From the NCBI RefSeq assembly GCF_008086045.1, contig NZ_VSEY01000007.1, positions 298,748 through 362,747 of the forward strand: a stretch of DNA of 64,000 nt, read 5' to 3'. The translations under genes were made by a program, and so were the position numbers. A model generated the notes under the pieces. It was given only the letters and a program-made list of their open reading frames with translations. It was not told where the DNA came from and did not search any database. The stretch comes from Nonomuraea sp. PA05 (GTDB lineage Bacteria > Actinomycetota > Actinomycetes > Streptosporangiales > Streptosporangiaceae). Positions 33,675 to 46,136 of this stretch are shown here, piece by piece; positions within the stretch are counted from its first letter, which is position 1, and each line of letters begins with the position of its first letter.

Positions 33675-34000
33675 GAGACGGCCCCCCTACGACACGTGCC
33701 CGGCCGTAAAGGCGACGTAACGTTAGTTTGGGATTACGCTGAGTTTTTCTTGGGTTTGTACGTTAGGAGCCGCTTGTCCCGGGCAGATGTGACCCCTTGA
33801 GCTTTTCCCTGCCGTGGCTGTGCCCCCGTGACGGCCACGGCTTCCGCCCCGGCAGGCCCGGTCCGGGGTGATGGTGGCCGCGGGGCGTGCGTCGGCGAGC
33901 GCCGCCCCGCGGCCTTCAATCTGCACGGCACTCCGTACGGCGACATGTCCGGATCGTGGACAGAACCTGATTCAGGGCCCGGACTCCGTAGACTGTCAGG
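33675..34000. other. Intergenic region before hisD with 11-bp inverted repeat
   Basis: No gene is supported here. The half next to 33674 is relatively AT-rich (TTAGTTTGGGATTACG...) and probably carries the promoter of the minus-strand gene. A perfect inverted repeat GGCCGCGGGGC/GCCCCGCGGCC spans 33876-33914 with a 17-nt loop and no U-tract. TAGACT at 33989-33994 is a plausible -10 box, placing the start of transcription at the hisD GTG (34001), i.e. a leaderless his message. A 19-codon frame (33945-34004) overlaps the hisD start but has no His codons. Confidence 0.5.
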
Positions 34001-36961
<2,961 letters not shown>

Positions 36962-36965
<4 letters not shown>

Positions 36966-37117
36966 CTGACAACGTCCTCGCGATCGTGATGGTCTTCCTC
37001 GGGCTGTTCCTGATCGGTGGCGTGTTCTCCCTGGGCAGGCAGGGGCTGAAGATCGGTGCGGTCGTCTGCGCGCTGGGCGCGGCGATGGCGATCACGGCGG
37101 GGGTGCTGTGGTGGTGA
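36962..37117 (+). CDS. Small membrane protein in his operon (51 aa)
   Basis: Starts at ATGA overlapping the hisB stop and ends with TGA overlapping the hisH GTG. Two hydrophobic helices ([18 protein letters not shown] and [21 protein letters not shown]) joined by a short basic loop SLGRQGLK. A similar tiny protein sits at this position in other actinomycete his operons. No function is known; a role in coupling translation of hisB and hisH is possible. Confidence 0.8.
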
Positions 37118-37749
37118 GCAAGAAGAACGTCGTGGTGCTCGACTACGGCTCGGGCAATCTGCGCTCTGCGGAGCGCGCCCTGGCCAGGGCGGGCGCCGAG
37201 GTGACCGTCACGCCCGACTTCGAGGCGGCGCTGGAGTGCGACGGGCTCGTCGTGCCCGGCGTGGGCGCGTTCGAGGCGTGCATGAAGGGTCTCAAGGCGG
37301 TGCGCGGCGAGCAGATCGTCGGCCGCCGCCTGTCCGGCGGGCGCCCGGTGCTGGGCATCTGCGTCGGCATGCAGATCCTGTTCGCCAGGGGCGTCGAGCA
37401 CGGCGTCGAGACCGACGGCTGCGGCGAGTGGCCGGGCACGGTCGAGCGGCTGGAGGCGCCGGTGCTGCCCCACATGGGGTGGAACACCGTCAAGACGCCC
37501 GAGGGCAGCGTGCTGTTCGACGGGCTCGACGCCGCCACCCGCTTCTACTTCGTGCACTCCTACGGCGTGCGCGAGTGGGAGCTGCGCGCCGGCGACGGCT
37601 TCGCCGAGCCCGTCGTCACCTGGGCGGAGCACGGCGTGCCGTTCGTGGCCGCCGTGGAGAACGGCCCGCTCATGGCCACCCAGTTCCACCCCGAGAAGTC
37701 CGGCGACGCCGGGGCCGCGCTGCTCCGAAACTGGTTGTCGACGCTATGA
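37114..37749 (+). CDS. hisH: Imidazole glycerol phosphate synthase, glutaminase subunit
   Basis: 211 residues; class I glutamine amidotransferase that supplies ammonia to HisF. Triad visible: Cys in GICVGMQ, His and Glu in [11 protein letters not shown] 37114 is preferred because it overlaps the preceding stop (GTGA); GTG codons at 37108 and 37111 are also in frame. Its stop overlaps the next small gene (ATGA). Confidence 0.95.
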   Translation: MSKKNVVVLDYGSGNLRSAERALARAGAEVTVTPDFEAALECDGLVVPGVGAFEACMKGLKAVRGEQIVGRRLSGGRPVLGICVGMQILFARGVEHGVETDGCGEWPGTVERLEAPVLPHMGWNTVKTPEGSVLFDGLDAATRFYFVHSYGVREWELRAGDGFAEPVVTWAEHGVPFVAAVENGPLMATQFHPEKSGDAGAALLRNWLSTL

Positions 37750-38075
37750 GCAAGGAACGTGCGCGCCGCAGGGCCGAACGGGAGGCCGAGCGGGCGCGCG
37801 CGATCCGGGCCAACGAGGAGCGGCAGGCCCGTAAGGCCCGCCGCCGCGCCCTGCTGGCCCGCCTGACCCCGCGCCCCGTGCGGTTCTACCGCCAGGGCGG
37901 CCTGCTGGCCCGCCGCCACCGCGCCCAGAACGCGGTGGTGGCGCTCGGCTTCCTGCTGTTACAGGTGATCGTCTGGCTGATCTGGGGCTCGTTCCCGCTC
38001 AGCTTCGGCGTCTTCGTCCTCTCCCTGCTGCTCGCACCCGTTGTCGTGACCCTCGCCTTCGACCGGAGGATCTGA
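37746..38075 (+). CDS. Small basic membrane protein in his operon (109 aa)
   Basis: Starts at ATGA over the hisH stop. The N-terminal ~50 residues are an Arg/Glu/Ala-rich helix ([20 protein letters not shown]), followed by two hydrophobic helices ([20 protein letters not shown] and [19 protein letters not shown]). The stop TGA is followed immediately by the ATG of priA. Equivalent proteins occur at this site in other actinomycetes. Function unknown; the helix could bind RNA, membranes or a His enzyme. Confidence 0.8.
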   Translation: MSKERARRRAEREAERARAIRANEERQARKARRRALLARLTPRPVRFYRQGGLLARRHRAQNAVVALGFLLLQVIVWLIWGSFPLSFGVFVLSLLLAPVVVTLAFDRRI

Positions 38076-38798
38076 ATGTCGCTCGTTTTGCTGCCCGCCG
38101 TGGACATCGTGGACGGCCAGGCCGTACGCCTGACGCAGGGCGAGGCCGGCACGGAGACCGTCCACGGCGCGCCCCTGGCCGCCGCGCTGGCCTGGCAGGA
38201 GGCGGGCGCCGAGTGGATCCACATGGTCGACCTCGACGCCGCGTTCGGCCGGGGCGGCAACCGCGAGCTGATCGCCGAGGTGATCGGCAAGCTCGACGTC
38301 GACGTGGAGCTGTCCGGCGGCATCCGCGACGACGAGTCCCTGGCCGCCGCGCTGGCCACCGGCTGCCGCCGCGTCAACATCGGCACCGCCGCCCTGGAGA
38401 ACCCCGAGTGGTGCCGGAAGATCATCGCCGAGCACGGCGACAGGATCGCGGTCGGCCTCGACGTGCGCGGCACCACGCTGGCCGCCCGCGGCTGGACCCA
38501 GGACGCCGGCGATCTGTGGGAGGTGCTGGAGCGGCTGGAGTCCGACGGCTGCCCCCGCTACGTCGTCACCGACGTCACCAAGGACGGCATGCTCCAGGGC
38601 CCAAACCTCGACCTCTACCGGCAGATCTGCGCCCGTACCGACAGGCCGGTCGTCGCCAGCGGCGGCGTTTCCAGCCTCGATGACCTGCTAGCACTCGCTT
38701 CTCTCGTTCCGGACGGAGTGGAGGGCGCCATTGTGGGCAGGGCGCTCTACGCTCACGCGTTCACGCTGGAAGACGCGCTTTCCGCGGTGCGCGTGTAA
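38076..38798 (+). CDS. priA: PriA, bifunctional HisA/TrpF isomerase
   Basis: 240-residue beta/alpha barrel. HisA-type segments [15 protein letters not shown] (with catalytic Asp11), [19 protein letters not shown] and [10 protein letters not shown] (second Asp). The [11 protein letters not shown] and [12 protein letters not shown] segments are those of actinobacterial PriA, which also performs phosphoribosylanthranilate isomerisation. No trpF lies in the trp cluster of this window, consistent with dual use. GGAGG 6 nt before the ATG. Confidence 0.9.
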   Translation: MSLVLLPAVDIVDGQAVRLTQGEAGTETVHGAPLAAALAWQEAGAEWIHMVDLDAAFGRGGNRELIAEVIGKLDVDVELSGGIRDDESLAAALATGCRRVNIGTAALENPEWCRKIIAEHGDRIAVGLDVRGTTLAARGWTQDAGDLWEVLERLESDGCPRYVVTDVTKDGMLQGPNLDLYRQICARTDRPVVASGGVSSLDDLLALASLVPDGVEGAIVGRALYAHAFTLEDALSAVRV

Positions 38799-38819
38799 TT
38801 CTTGCCGGGAGGGGGCGAG

Positions 38820-39230
38820 ATGAGCGTCAGCAGCATCGGCATGGAGAGCACCGGTTACAGGGTGTTCTCTGGCGGCATCTGGGAGGAAAAGTACGGCTAC
38901 GCCCGTGCGGTGGTGGCGGGCGAGCGGGTGATCGTGTCCGGTTGCACGGCCACGGTCGACGGAGAGGTACGCCACGTCGGAGACCCGTACGAGCAGGCCC
39001 TGACCGCGATCGACATCGCTCTCGAAGCCGTCCTGATGGGCGGCCTGACGAGGGAGGACGTCGTCATGGTCCGCTATTACGTGGTGGAGCAGCGCCACTT
39101 CGACCCCGTCGGGCGGGCGATCCACGAGGTCTTCTGCAAGGTACGCCCCGCCTGCACAGGGGTGCGGGTGGCCGGGCTGGTCGACCCGAGAATGCTGGTC
39201 GAGATCGAAATAGAGGCACTGCGAACATGA
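38820..39230 (+). CDS. RidA/YjgF-family protein in his operon
   Basis: 136 residues; ATG 38820 with GGGAGGGGG upstream. RidA-fold protein: NSGxx-like start ([19 protein letters not shown]), [13 protein letters not shown], and the C-terminal [20 protein letters not shown], which carries the conserved substrate-binding Arg and Glu. RidA proteins deaminate reactive enamines/imines. Placement between priA and hisF with an ATGA overlap to hisF is a known actinobacterial arrangement. Confidence 0.9.
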   Translation: MSVSSIGMESTGYRVFSGGIWEEKYGYARAVVAGERVIVSGCTATVDGEVRHVGDPYEQALTAIDIALEAVLMGGLTREDVVMVRYYVVEQRHFDPVGRAIHEVFCKVRPACTGVRVAGLVDPRMLVEIEIEALRT

Positions 39231-39988
39231 CCGTAGCGGTAAGAGTCATCCCCTGTCTCGACGTGGACGCCGGCCGCGTGGTCAAGGGCGTCAACTTCGA
39301 GAACCTGCGCGACGCGGGCGACCCCGTCGAGCTGGCCAGGCGCTACGACGAGGAGGGCGCCGACGAGCTGACCTTCCTCGACATCACGGCGTCATCGGGC
39401 GAGCGCGAGACCATGCTGGACGTGGTGCGCAGGACCGCCGAGCAGGTGTTCATCCCGCTCACCGTCGGCGGGGGAGTCCGCTCGGTCGAGGACGTGAACC
39501 GGCTGCTGCGGGCCGGCGCCGACAAGGTGTCGCTCAACACGGCAGCCATCGCCAGGCCCGAGCTGCTCACCGAGGCGTCCAGGCGCTTCGGCGCGCAGTG
39601 CGTCGTGCTGTCGGTGGACGCGCGGCGGGCGCCGGGCACGGCCAGCGGCTTCGAGGTGACCACGCACGGCGGGCGGCGCGGCACCGGCATCGACGCGGTG
39701 GAGTGGTCCGCCCGCGGCGAGGAGCTGGGCATCGGCGAGATCCTGCTCAACTCGATGGACGGCGACGGCACGCTCGACGGCTACGACCTGGAGATGCTGC
39801 GCGCGGTCAGGGCGGCCGTGCGGGTGCCGGTGATCGCCAGCGGTGGTGCCGGCCGGCTGGAGGACTTCCCTCCGGCGGTGGCGGCGGGTGCGGACGCCGT
39901 GCTGGCGGCCAGTGTCTTCCACTTCGGCACGCTGAAGATCTCCGAGGTCAAGGACACGCTCCGGATGGCGGGGCACCCCGTCCGCTGA
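39227..39988 (+). CDS. hisF: Imidazole glycerol phosphate synthase, cyclase subunit
   Basis: 253-residue barrel; joins ammonia from HisH to PRFAR to give IGP and AICAR. Catalytic Asp residues in [17 protein letters not shown] and [10 protein letters not shown]; phosphate-binding VGGGVRS and ASGGAG. ATG overlaps the RidA stop (ATGA). Last gene of the his operon; hisG and hisE are not in the window and hisI is 8 kb further on. Confidence 0.97.
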   Translation: MTVAVRVIPCLDVDAGRVVKGVNFENLRDAGDPVELARRYDEEGADELTFLDITASSGERETMLDVVRRTAEQVFIPLTVGGGVRSVEDVNRLLRAGADKVSLNTAAIARPELLTEASRRFGAQCVVLSVDARRAPGTASGFEVTTHGGRRGTGIDAVEWSARGEELGIGEILLNSMDGDGTLDGYDLEMLRAVRAAVRVPVIASGGAGRLEDFPPAVAAGADAVLAASVFHFGTLKISEVKDTLRMAGHPVR

Positions 39989-39995
39989 CCGGCTC

Positions 39996-40019
39996 GCCCC
40001 GGGCCGCGCCGCCCGGGGC
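39996..40019. terminator. Hairpin between convergent hisF and glutamine synthetase-like gene
   Basis: Perfect stem GCCCCGGGC/GCCCGGGGC with loop CGCGCC. It lies 8 nt after the hisF stop, between convergent genes, so it could terminate both directions. No U-tract. Confidence 0.65.
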
Positions 40020-40041
40020 CCTGAGCTTCAGCGCTGAGCTT

Positions 40042-41403
40042 TCAGAACACCCGCAGGTGGTGGAAGAGCTCGTAGGAGACGTCCTTGGCCGCGAACGCGG
40101 CGGCCTCGGACCGCTTGACCGCCAGATACGCGCTACGCCGCAACGGCCCGAGCGCCTCCATGAGCACCTCGTCGGCCTCCAGCGCGTCGAGCGCCTCCGC
40201 CAGCGACTGCGGCAGCCGCGGATACTGGCCGGGCCGGGTGTCGGGATCGACGTCCACCGCCTCACCGGGGTCCAGCTTGCGCCGGATGCCGTCGAGCCCC
40301 GCGTGGATGACGGCGCCCAGCGACAGGTAGGGGTTGGCCGAGGAGTCGGAGGGTTTCAGCTCCAGGTTCGGCTCGCCGCTCTCGCCCAGGGGCGAGCAGA
40401 CCCGGACCGCGGCCTCCCGGTTGTCGGGCCCGTACACGGCGTACGCGCCGGCCCACATGCGGGGCGCCAGGCGGCGGAAGCTGTTGACGCTGCCGCAGGT
40501 CAGCGCGGTGAGCGCGGGCAGGTGCGCGAGCAGGCCGCCGATGAAGCCGTCGCGTACCTCGCTCTCCTCGGCGAAGACGTTCTGCGTGTCGTTCCACAGC
40601 GACAGGTGCAGGTGGCAGCCGTTGCCCGCCTGGTCGGCCAGCGGTTTGGGCGCCAGCGAGGCCCACATCTGCATCCGCGCGGCCACTCCGCGCACCGTCT
40701 CGCGGTAGATGACGTGGTTGTCGGCGGCACGCAGTGCGGGCGCGTGACGGACCGACAGCTCCTGCTGCCCGGGGCCGAGCTCCGGGTGATAGTGCTCGAC
40801 GCGCAGCCCCTGCGTCTCCAGGGCGCGGATCAGCTTGATCGTGTAGTCGTGGGCCGAGTCGAAGCCCGTGGTGGCATAGCAGAGCGAGTCGTCGAGCGGC
40901 ACCAGGCGGTCGTGGCCGCCCGTCGGGTCGGGCAGCCGGCGCCCGAGCGTGAACTCGGGCTCGAACGCCGCCACCAGCGCGTACCCCTCGGTCCTGAGCT
41001 CGGCGATCGCCTCCTTCAGGAACGTCCGTGCGCACGCCCCCCACGGGCTGCCATCCGGCAGACACAGGTCCGACAGCATGGCCGCCGCGCCGGGAGCGTG
41101 CGGCAGCGGGACGTACGTGGCCGGGTCGGGGACGATGCGTACCTCGCCCACCGGTCCCAGGTGCTCGACCTCCTGGAGCTGGTCGAGCATGTTCATCGCC
41201 ATCATGGCCACCGTGTGCCCGATGCCCGTGCTGAGCCGTTCGGCCAACCGTGACCGGGATGCCGCCTTGCCACGGATCACGCCACCGTGGTCGGCGTACA
41301 GAAAACGGATCAGCTCGATACCCTCGAGCTCCGTTCGCTCGAGGATGCGCCGCGCGTGGGGGTCGAGCTGATGGGGTTTGGTGCCGCTGGGGCGATCTCT
41401 CAT
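40042..41403 (-). CDS. Glutamine synthetase-family gamma-glutamyl ligase
   Basis: 453 residues from ATG 41403; the open frame extends 13 codons further without start features. GS fold: N-terminal beta-grasp (ELIRFLYADHGGVIRGK), Mg-binding EPEFTL and ELGPGQQELS, and NGCHLHLSLWN plus RVCSPLGESGEPNLELKPSD. It differs from true GlnA and resembles the PuuA/GlnA3-like group that glutamylates polyamines or ethanolamine. No partner genes for polyamine degradation are adjacent, so the substrate stays open. Confidence 0.88.
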   Translation of the reverse strand: MRDRPSGTKPHQLDPHARRILERTELEGIELIRFLYADHGGVIRGKAASRSRLAERLSTGIGHTVAMMAMNMLDQLQEVEHLGPVGEVRIVPDPATYVPLPHAPGAAAMLSDLCLPDGSPWGACARTFLKEAIAELRTEGYALVAAFEPEFTLGRRLPDPTGGHDRLVPLDDSLCYATTGFDSAHDYTIKLIRALETQGLRVEHYHPELGPGQQELSVRHAPALRAADNHVIYRETVRGVAARMQMWASLAPKPLADQAGNGCHLHLSLWNDTQNVFAEESEVRDGFIGGLLAHLPALTALTCGSVNSFRRLAPRMWAGAYAVYGPDNREAAVRVCSPLGESGEPNLELKPSDSSANPYLSLGAVIHAGLDGIRRKLDPGEAVDVDPDTRPGQYPRLPQSLAEALDALEADEVLMEALGPLRRSAYLAVKRSEAAAFAAKDVSYELFHHLRVF

Positions 41404-41464
41404 CCTGCCTGCGTAACACGATCCGGCAGCGCGGGGAAGCACCTGACGCAGACAGAACCTTCGG

Positions 41465-41626
41465 TCAGGTCAGAACACTTGAGAAGAACACGGCCAACTG
41501 ATTAGCTCCTTGGATGATTCCGTCGAACACACCGTTGACCGCGGCGGCGGCTTGGGCCGGCCGGGTGAACAGGTAGAAGACCACGAACGCGACAGCCACG
41601 TAGGTGATCACCTTCTTGACCTGCAT
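41465..41626 (-). CDS. Small membrane protein (53 aa)
   Basis: ATG 41626 with GGAGG 7 nt upstream. One hydrophobic helix near the N-terminus (VITYVAVAFVVFYLF) ending in RPAQA, then an amphipathic helix with alanine and phenylalanine (GVFDGIIQGANQLAVFF). It could be a signal-anchored or secreted peptide. Similar peptides are recalled from other actinomycetes without function. Its upstream region carries a GTATATAC element and a perfect inverted repeat. Confidence 0.8.
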   Translation of the reverse strand: MQVKKVITYVAVAFVVFYLFTRPAQAAAAVNGVFDGIIQGANQLAVFFSSVLT

Positions 41627-41655
41627 GGGGGGCCTCCTGCAGTCCATTCCCAGCC

Positions 41656-41702
41656 GTATATACCCGGATCTGGGCGATCCCTAGGCATCTTCTGTGAAGA
41701 TG
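41656..41702 (-). promoter_or_regulatory. Candidate promoter and operator of the 53-aa membrane protein
   Basis: GTATATAC (41656-41663) could be the -10 region for the gene starting at 41626. Perfect inverted repeat CATCTTC-TGT-GAAGATG lies at 41686-41702, about 25 bp further upstream, at or beyond the expected -35 position. This suits a dimeric regulator. Confidence 0.45.
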
Positions 41703-41816
41703 TACATGATCCTAACCGGGGGGCTTCTTACTCATGCCATGGTACGGGCAGGAGATTACCCGCGAGCGCCTTCCACATAGGGATTTCCGCGGTAGCACGG
41801 CACGCTGGGAGAGGCC

Positions 41817-42446
41817 TCAGACGCCCAGAGTGGCCTCGCGCAGCCGGGCGATGGATCCGGGGTCGCCGGTGAGCTCCACGCGGGCGTGAGACTGCCGCCC
41901 GAAGCAGAACATCAGCAGCTCCGCCGCCTTGCCGGTGACCTCCACCCGGGAGCCGCCGCGCGGGCCGCCGAGCGCCACGCCGCCGCCGAGCCGGTGCAGC
42001 ACCACGCCCACCGGTGACTTGCGCAGCATCAGCCGGGCGCCGGTGGAGACCCGCTTCCAGATGACCGCCTCCAGGTCGGCCGGCAGCTCGCGCGGCTGCC
42101 ACGCGGGCTGGGCACGGCGCACGTCCTCGTGGTGCACGAACAGCTCAAGGGCGTTGACGGCCTCGTCGAGCGCGGGCAGCAGGCCGTAGACGCCGCCGGG
42201 CTTGCGGACGATGCCGACCAGCTCAGGGAAGGGGTGGCGGGCCTTGAAGCCGTTCTGCACCGAGGCCGTGTAACCGGCCAGGGCCTTGATGGCGATGCCG
42301 CCCATGGCGTCGGGCCTGCGTTCGCGGATGGCGAGGTGGGCCGCCAGGTCGTAGGTGGTCCAGCCCGTGCAGAGGGTCGGCGCGTCCGGGCCGAGCCGGT
42401 CGAGCAGGTCGCAGAGCGCGGAGCGTTCGCCACGAGCATGTGTCAC
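41817..42446 (-). CDS. TIGR03085-type (DinB/maleylpyruvate isomerase-like) protein
   Basis: 209 residues. Four-helix-bundle DinB-like fold with conserved metal-site elements: TLCTGWTTYDLAAHLAIRERRPD near residue 25-50 and LELFVHHEDVRRAQPAW near 100. The TIGR03085 family belongs to mycothiol-linked actinobacterial proteins; the reaction is unknown. Divergent from the ABC exporter operon with 99 bp between starts. Confidence 0.88.
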   Translation of the reverse strand: MTHARGERSALCDLLDRLGPDAPTLCTGWTTYDLAAHLAIRERRPDAMGGIAIKALAGYTASVQNGFKARHPFPELVGIVRKPGGVYGLLPALDEAVNALELFVHHEDVRRAQPAWQPRELPADLEAVIWKRVSTGARLMLRKSPVGVVLHRLGGGVALGGPRGGSRVEVTGKAAELLMFCFGRQSHARVELTGDPGSIARLREATLGV

Positions 42447-42545
42447 GAGCCCACCCTACCGCTGGGAATAACAGCATGATCGGGAGTGATAAAGACATAC
42501 GGAGAAACATCAGTTTGACAGCAAATTTGAGAGGAAACCCCCCGA

Positions 42546-44354
42546 GTGGCGAGCAAGGTCACCTCGGCCGTGATGCGTCAAGGGCTCCGCGTCCTTGGGG
42601 TGGCCATTCGTACGGAGAGAGCGGTATTCACGCTGGCGGTCCTGGCCAGCGCCGTTTACGGCGGCATGACCGTCGCCTCGGCCTGGGCGCTCGGCTGGGC
42701 GACCCAGAACGTGGTGCTGACGACGTTCGCCGACGGTGACGTCACCGCGGGCGCGCTGTGGACGGGCACGTTGCTGATCCTCGGCACGGCGCTGCTGAAG
42801 GCGCTCGGCGTCGCCGGGCGGCGGATCCTGGCGGGCGTCATGCAGTACCGCATGCAGGCCCGCTCCCGCCGCGACGTGACCAAGCAGTACCTGCGCCTGC
42901 CGCTGTCGTGGCACCACCGGCACCCCACCGGCCAGCTCCTGTCGAACGCCAGCGCCGACGCCGAGGCCGCCTGGGCCCCGCTCGCGCCGCTGCCGATGGC
43001 CGTAGGCGTGATCGTCATGCTGGTCACCGCGGCCGTCGCGATGTTGTTCACCGACCTCGTGCTCGCCCTGGTGGGCTTCCTCATCTTCCCGGCCATCGCC
43101 GGGCTCAACCTCCTCTACCAGCGCAGGCTCAGCCCGCTGGCCACCCGCGCGCAGCAACTGCGCGCCGAGGTCAGCGAGATCGCGCACGAGAGCTTCGACG
43201 GCGCGCTCGTCGTCAAGACGCTCGGCAGGGAGGAGCTGGAGACCGAGCGGTTCCAGCGGCGCGCCCACGAGCTGCGTGACGCCAACATCGCCGTCGGGCG
43301 GGTGCGCGGGCTGTTCGACCCGATGCTGGAGGCGCTGCCCACGCTCGGCGTGCTCGCGGTGCTGGCCGTGGGCGCGTCCCGGCTGTCGGCGGGCGCGATC
43401 GACGCCGGCGGGCTGGTGCAGGTGGCGTACCTGTTCACGCTTCTCGCCTTCCCCATCAGGGCGCTGGGCTGGGTGCTGGCCGAGCTGCCGCGCAGCGTCG
43501 TCGGCTGGCAGCGGGTGCAGGCCGTGCTGGAGGCGACCGGCTCCATGGAGTACGGCTCCACCCCCGCGACCTCCACCGCCCCGGCGAAACTGGCCGTCGA
43601 GGGCGTCTCCTACGCCTACGGCGAGGCCGAGGTGCTGCACGACGTCACCTTCGAGGTGCCCGCCGGCCGCACCGTCGCCCTCGTCGGGCCCACCGGCTCC
43701 GGCAAGTCCACGCTCGTCCAGCTCCTGGCCCGCCTGGTCGATCCCGGCTCGGGGCGGGTGCTGCTCGACGACGTGGACCTGCGCGAGCTGCCCTACGGCG
43801 GCGTGGCGGCCTCGGTCGCCCTGGTGCCGCAGCAGACGTTCCTGTTCGACGACACCGTGCGCGGCAACGTCGCGCTCGGCGGCGACGCCCCGGAAGAGGA
43901 CGTGTGGTCGGCCCTGCGCCTGGCCCAGGCCGACGGCTTCGTCGGACGCCTGCCCGACGGTCTCGGCACCCGCGTCGGCGAGCGCGGCGCCTCCCTGTCG
44001 GGCGGCCAGCGCCAGCGCCTCGCCCTGGCCCGCGCCGTGGTGCGCCGCCCCCGCCTGCTCGTCCTCGACGACGCCACCTCCAGCGTCGACCCCCAGGTCG
44101 AGGCCAAGATCCTGTACGGCCTGCGCGACGCCGCCGAGGCCTCCACCGTCGTGGTCGTCGCCTACCGGATGGCCACCATCGCGCTCGCCGACGAGGTCGT
44201 CTACCTGGACAAGGGCCGGGTCGTGGACCGGGGGCCGCACGAGGAGCTGATCGGGCGCTGCGCCGGATACCGCAACCTGGTCACCGCGTACGAGCGTGAA
44301 GAGGCCGAACGCGCGGCCATCGAGGCGGAAGAAGTGGAAGAGGTGCAGGCATGA
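42546..44354 (+). CDS. ABC exporter half-transporter with degenerate ATP site
   Basis: 602 residues; N-terminal six-helix domain and C-terminal nucleotide-binding domain. Walker A GPTGSGKST, signature LSGGQRQRLALARA. The Walker B catalytic Glu is Asp509 (VLDDATSSVDP) and the H-loop His is Tyr540 (VAYRMATI), so its own ATP site is probably inactive for hydrolysis. GTG start after GAGAGGAAA. ATGA overlap with the second half-transporter, which has the consensus residues; the pair forms a heterodimer like TM287/288 or BmrCD. Confidence 0.93.
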   Translation: MASKVTSAVMRQGLRVLGVAIRTERAVFTLAVLASAVYGGMTVASAWALGWATQNVVLTTFADGDVTAGALWTGTLLILGTALLKALGVAGRRILAGVMQYRMQARSRRDVTKQYLRLPLSWHHRHPTGQLLSNASADAEAAWAPLAPLPMAVGVIVMLVTAAVAMLFTDLVLALVGFLIFPAIAGLNLLYQRRLSPLATRAQQLRAEVSEIAHESFDGALVVKTLGREELETERFQRRAHELRDANIAVGRVRGLFDPMLEALPTLGVLAVLAVGASRLSAGAIDAGGLVQVAYLFTLLAFPIRALGWVLAELPRSVVGWQRVQAVLEATGSMEYGSTPATSTAPAKLAVEGVSYAYGEAEVLHDVTFEVPAGRTVALVGPTGSGKSTLVQLLARLVDPGSGRVLLDDVDLRELPYGGVAASVALVPQQTFLFDDTVRGNVALGGDAPEEDVWSALRLAQADGFVGRLPDGLGTRVGERGASLSGGQRQRLALARAVVRRPRLLVLDDATSSVDPQVEAKILYGLRDAAEASTVVVVAYRMATIALADEVVYLDKGRVVDRGPHEELIGRCAGYRNLVTAYEREEAERAAIEAEEVEEVQA

Positions 44355-46132
44355 CGGCGCAGAGCATCCGGCAGGACTCGGAGCGCTCGGCGCTGGCGAC
44401 CGTCCGTCACGGCCTCTCGCTCACCCCCGAGTTCCGCAAGGGCCTGGCCGGCACGCTGGCGCTGGCCGTCATCGCCACCATCGGCAAGATCATCGTGCCG
44501 ATCGCGGTGCAGCAGACGATCGACACCGGGCTCAAGGGCGGCACGCCCGACATCTCGTACATCACCACCGCTGTTCTCATCTGCGCGGCGGCGGTCGTCC
44601 TGACCGCCCTGGCGGGCTACGTCATGAACGTCCGCCTCTACAAGGCCACCGAGGCCTCGCTCGCCACCCTGCGCGTGCGCGGCTTCCGCCACGTGCACGA
44701 CCTGTCGGTGCTCACCCAGAACACCGAGCGCCGCGGCGCCCTGGTCTCCCGCGTCACCAACGACATCGACCAGATCAGCAACTTCATGCAATGGGGCGGG
44801 CTGATGATCATCGTGGCGCTGGGCCAGCTCCTGGTGGCCACCGTCCTGATGTTCGTCTACTCCTGGCAGCTCACCCTGCTGGTCTGGGTCTGCTTCATCC
44901 CGCTGATGATCGCCCTGCCGCGCTTCCAGCGGCTGCTGTCACGCGCCTACACCGTCGTGCGCGAGCGCACCGGCGACATGCTCGCCGCCGTCAGCGAGTC
45001 GGTCGTCGGCGCCACCGTCATCAGGGCGTACGCCTCCGAGCAGCGCACCGCCGAGCGCATCGACACCGCCGTGGACGCCAACAGGAAGGCCCAGACCAGG
45101 GCGCAGACCATTGTCGGCTTCGTCTTCCCGCTGACCGAGATCGTGGCCGCCGTCGCCATCGCCGGCATCGTGCTGCTCGGCGTGCGGCTCGGCCTGTCGG
45201 GCGACATCACGCAGGGGCGGCTGGTGGCGTTCCTCTTCCTCGTCACGCTGTTCGTCTCGCCGCTGCAGACCGCCACCGAGGTGCTCAACGAGGCGCAGAA
45301 CGCCGTCGCCGGCTGGCGCCGCATCCTCGGCGTCCTCGACACCCCGCCCGACGTGGCCGACCCCGGTGAGGCGGGCGTCGAGCTGCCGCGCGGCCCCATC
45401 GACGTCGCCTTCGAGGGCGTGCACTTCTCCTACCCCGGCGGCGCGCCCGTGCTGCGCGAGGTCACCGTGGACATCCCGCCCCGCTCCCGCGTCGCCGTCG
45501 TGGGGGAGACCGGCTCGGGCAAGACCACCTTCGCCAAGCTGCTGACCAGGCTGATGGACCCCGGCGCCGGACGCGTCACCGTGGACGGCCACGACCTGCG
45601 CGACGTGCGCTTCTCCTCGCTGCGCGAGCGGATCGTGATGGTCCCGCAGGACGGCTTCCTGTTCGACGGGACCCTCGCCGACAACGTCCGCTACGGCAAG
45701 CCCTCCGCCACCGACGAGGAGATCGAGCTGGCGATGACCGAGCTGGGCCTGGCCGACTGGCTGGACGGCCTGCCCGCCGGTCTCGGCACGCCGGTCGGGC
45801 AGCGCGGCGAGTCCCTGTCGGCCGGTGAGCGCCAGCTCGTCGCCCTGGCCCGCGCCTACCTCGCCGACCCCGACCTGCTCCTGCTGGACGAGGCCACCTC
45901 CGCGGTGGACCCGGCCACGGAGGTGCGGCTCGCCCGCGCCCTGGAAGGCGTCACCCGGGGGCGCACCGCCATCTCCATCGCGCACCGCCTGTCCACGGCG
46001 GAGAACGCCGACGAGGTGCTCGTCTTCGACGGCGGCCGGCTGGTGCAGCGCGGGCCGCACGCCGAGCTGGTCGAGGCGCCGGGCGTGTACGCCGACCTGC
46101 ACGCCTCGTGGATCTCGGCGGCCCGCTCGTGA
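44351..46132 (+). CDS. ABC exporter half-transporter with consensus ATP site
   Basis: 593 residues; six-helix domain then nucleotide-binding domain. Walker A GETGSGKTT, signature LSAGERQL, Walker B LLLLDEATSAVDP with catalytic Glu, and H-loop IAHRLST are all intact. It starts by ATGA overlap with the first subunit. Together they should export a drug, lipid or peptide across the cytoplasmic membrane. Ends 4 nt before the convergent anti-sigma gene. Confidence 0.94.
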   Translation: MTAQSIRQDSERSALATVRHGLSLTPEFRKGLAGTLALAVIATIGKIIVPIAVQQTIDTGLKGGTPDISYITTAVLICAAAVVLTALAGYVMNVRLYKATEASLATLRVRGFRHVHDLSVLTQNTERRGALVSRVTNDIDQISNFMQWGGLMIIVALGQLLVATVLMFVYSWQLTLLVWVCFIPLMIALPRFQRLLSRAYTVVRERTGDMLAAVSESVVGATVIRAYASEQRTAERIDTAVDANRKAQTRAQTIVGFVFPLTEIVAAVAIAGIVLLGVRLGLSGDITQGRLVAFLFLVTLFVSPLQTATEVLNEAQNAVAGWRRILGVLDTPPDVADPGEAGVELPRGPIDVAFEGVHFSYPGGAPVLREVTVDIPPRSRVAVVGETGSGKTTFAKLLTRLMDPGAGRVTVDGHDLRDVRFSSLRERIVMVPQDGFLFDGTLADNVRYGKPSATDEEIELAMTELGLADWLDGLPAGLGTPVGQRGESLSAGERQLVALARAYLADPDLLLLDEATSAVDPATEVRLARALEGVTRGRTAISIAHRLSTAENADEVLVFDGGRLVQRGPHAELVEAPGVYADLHASWISAARS

Positions 46133-46136
46133 AGGG

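Noticed and set aside
33723..33926. 67-codon minus ORF in the hisD upstream gap
   Set aside because: Low-complexity sequence across a hairpin and promoter region, no ribosome-binding site.
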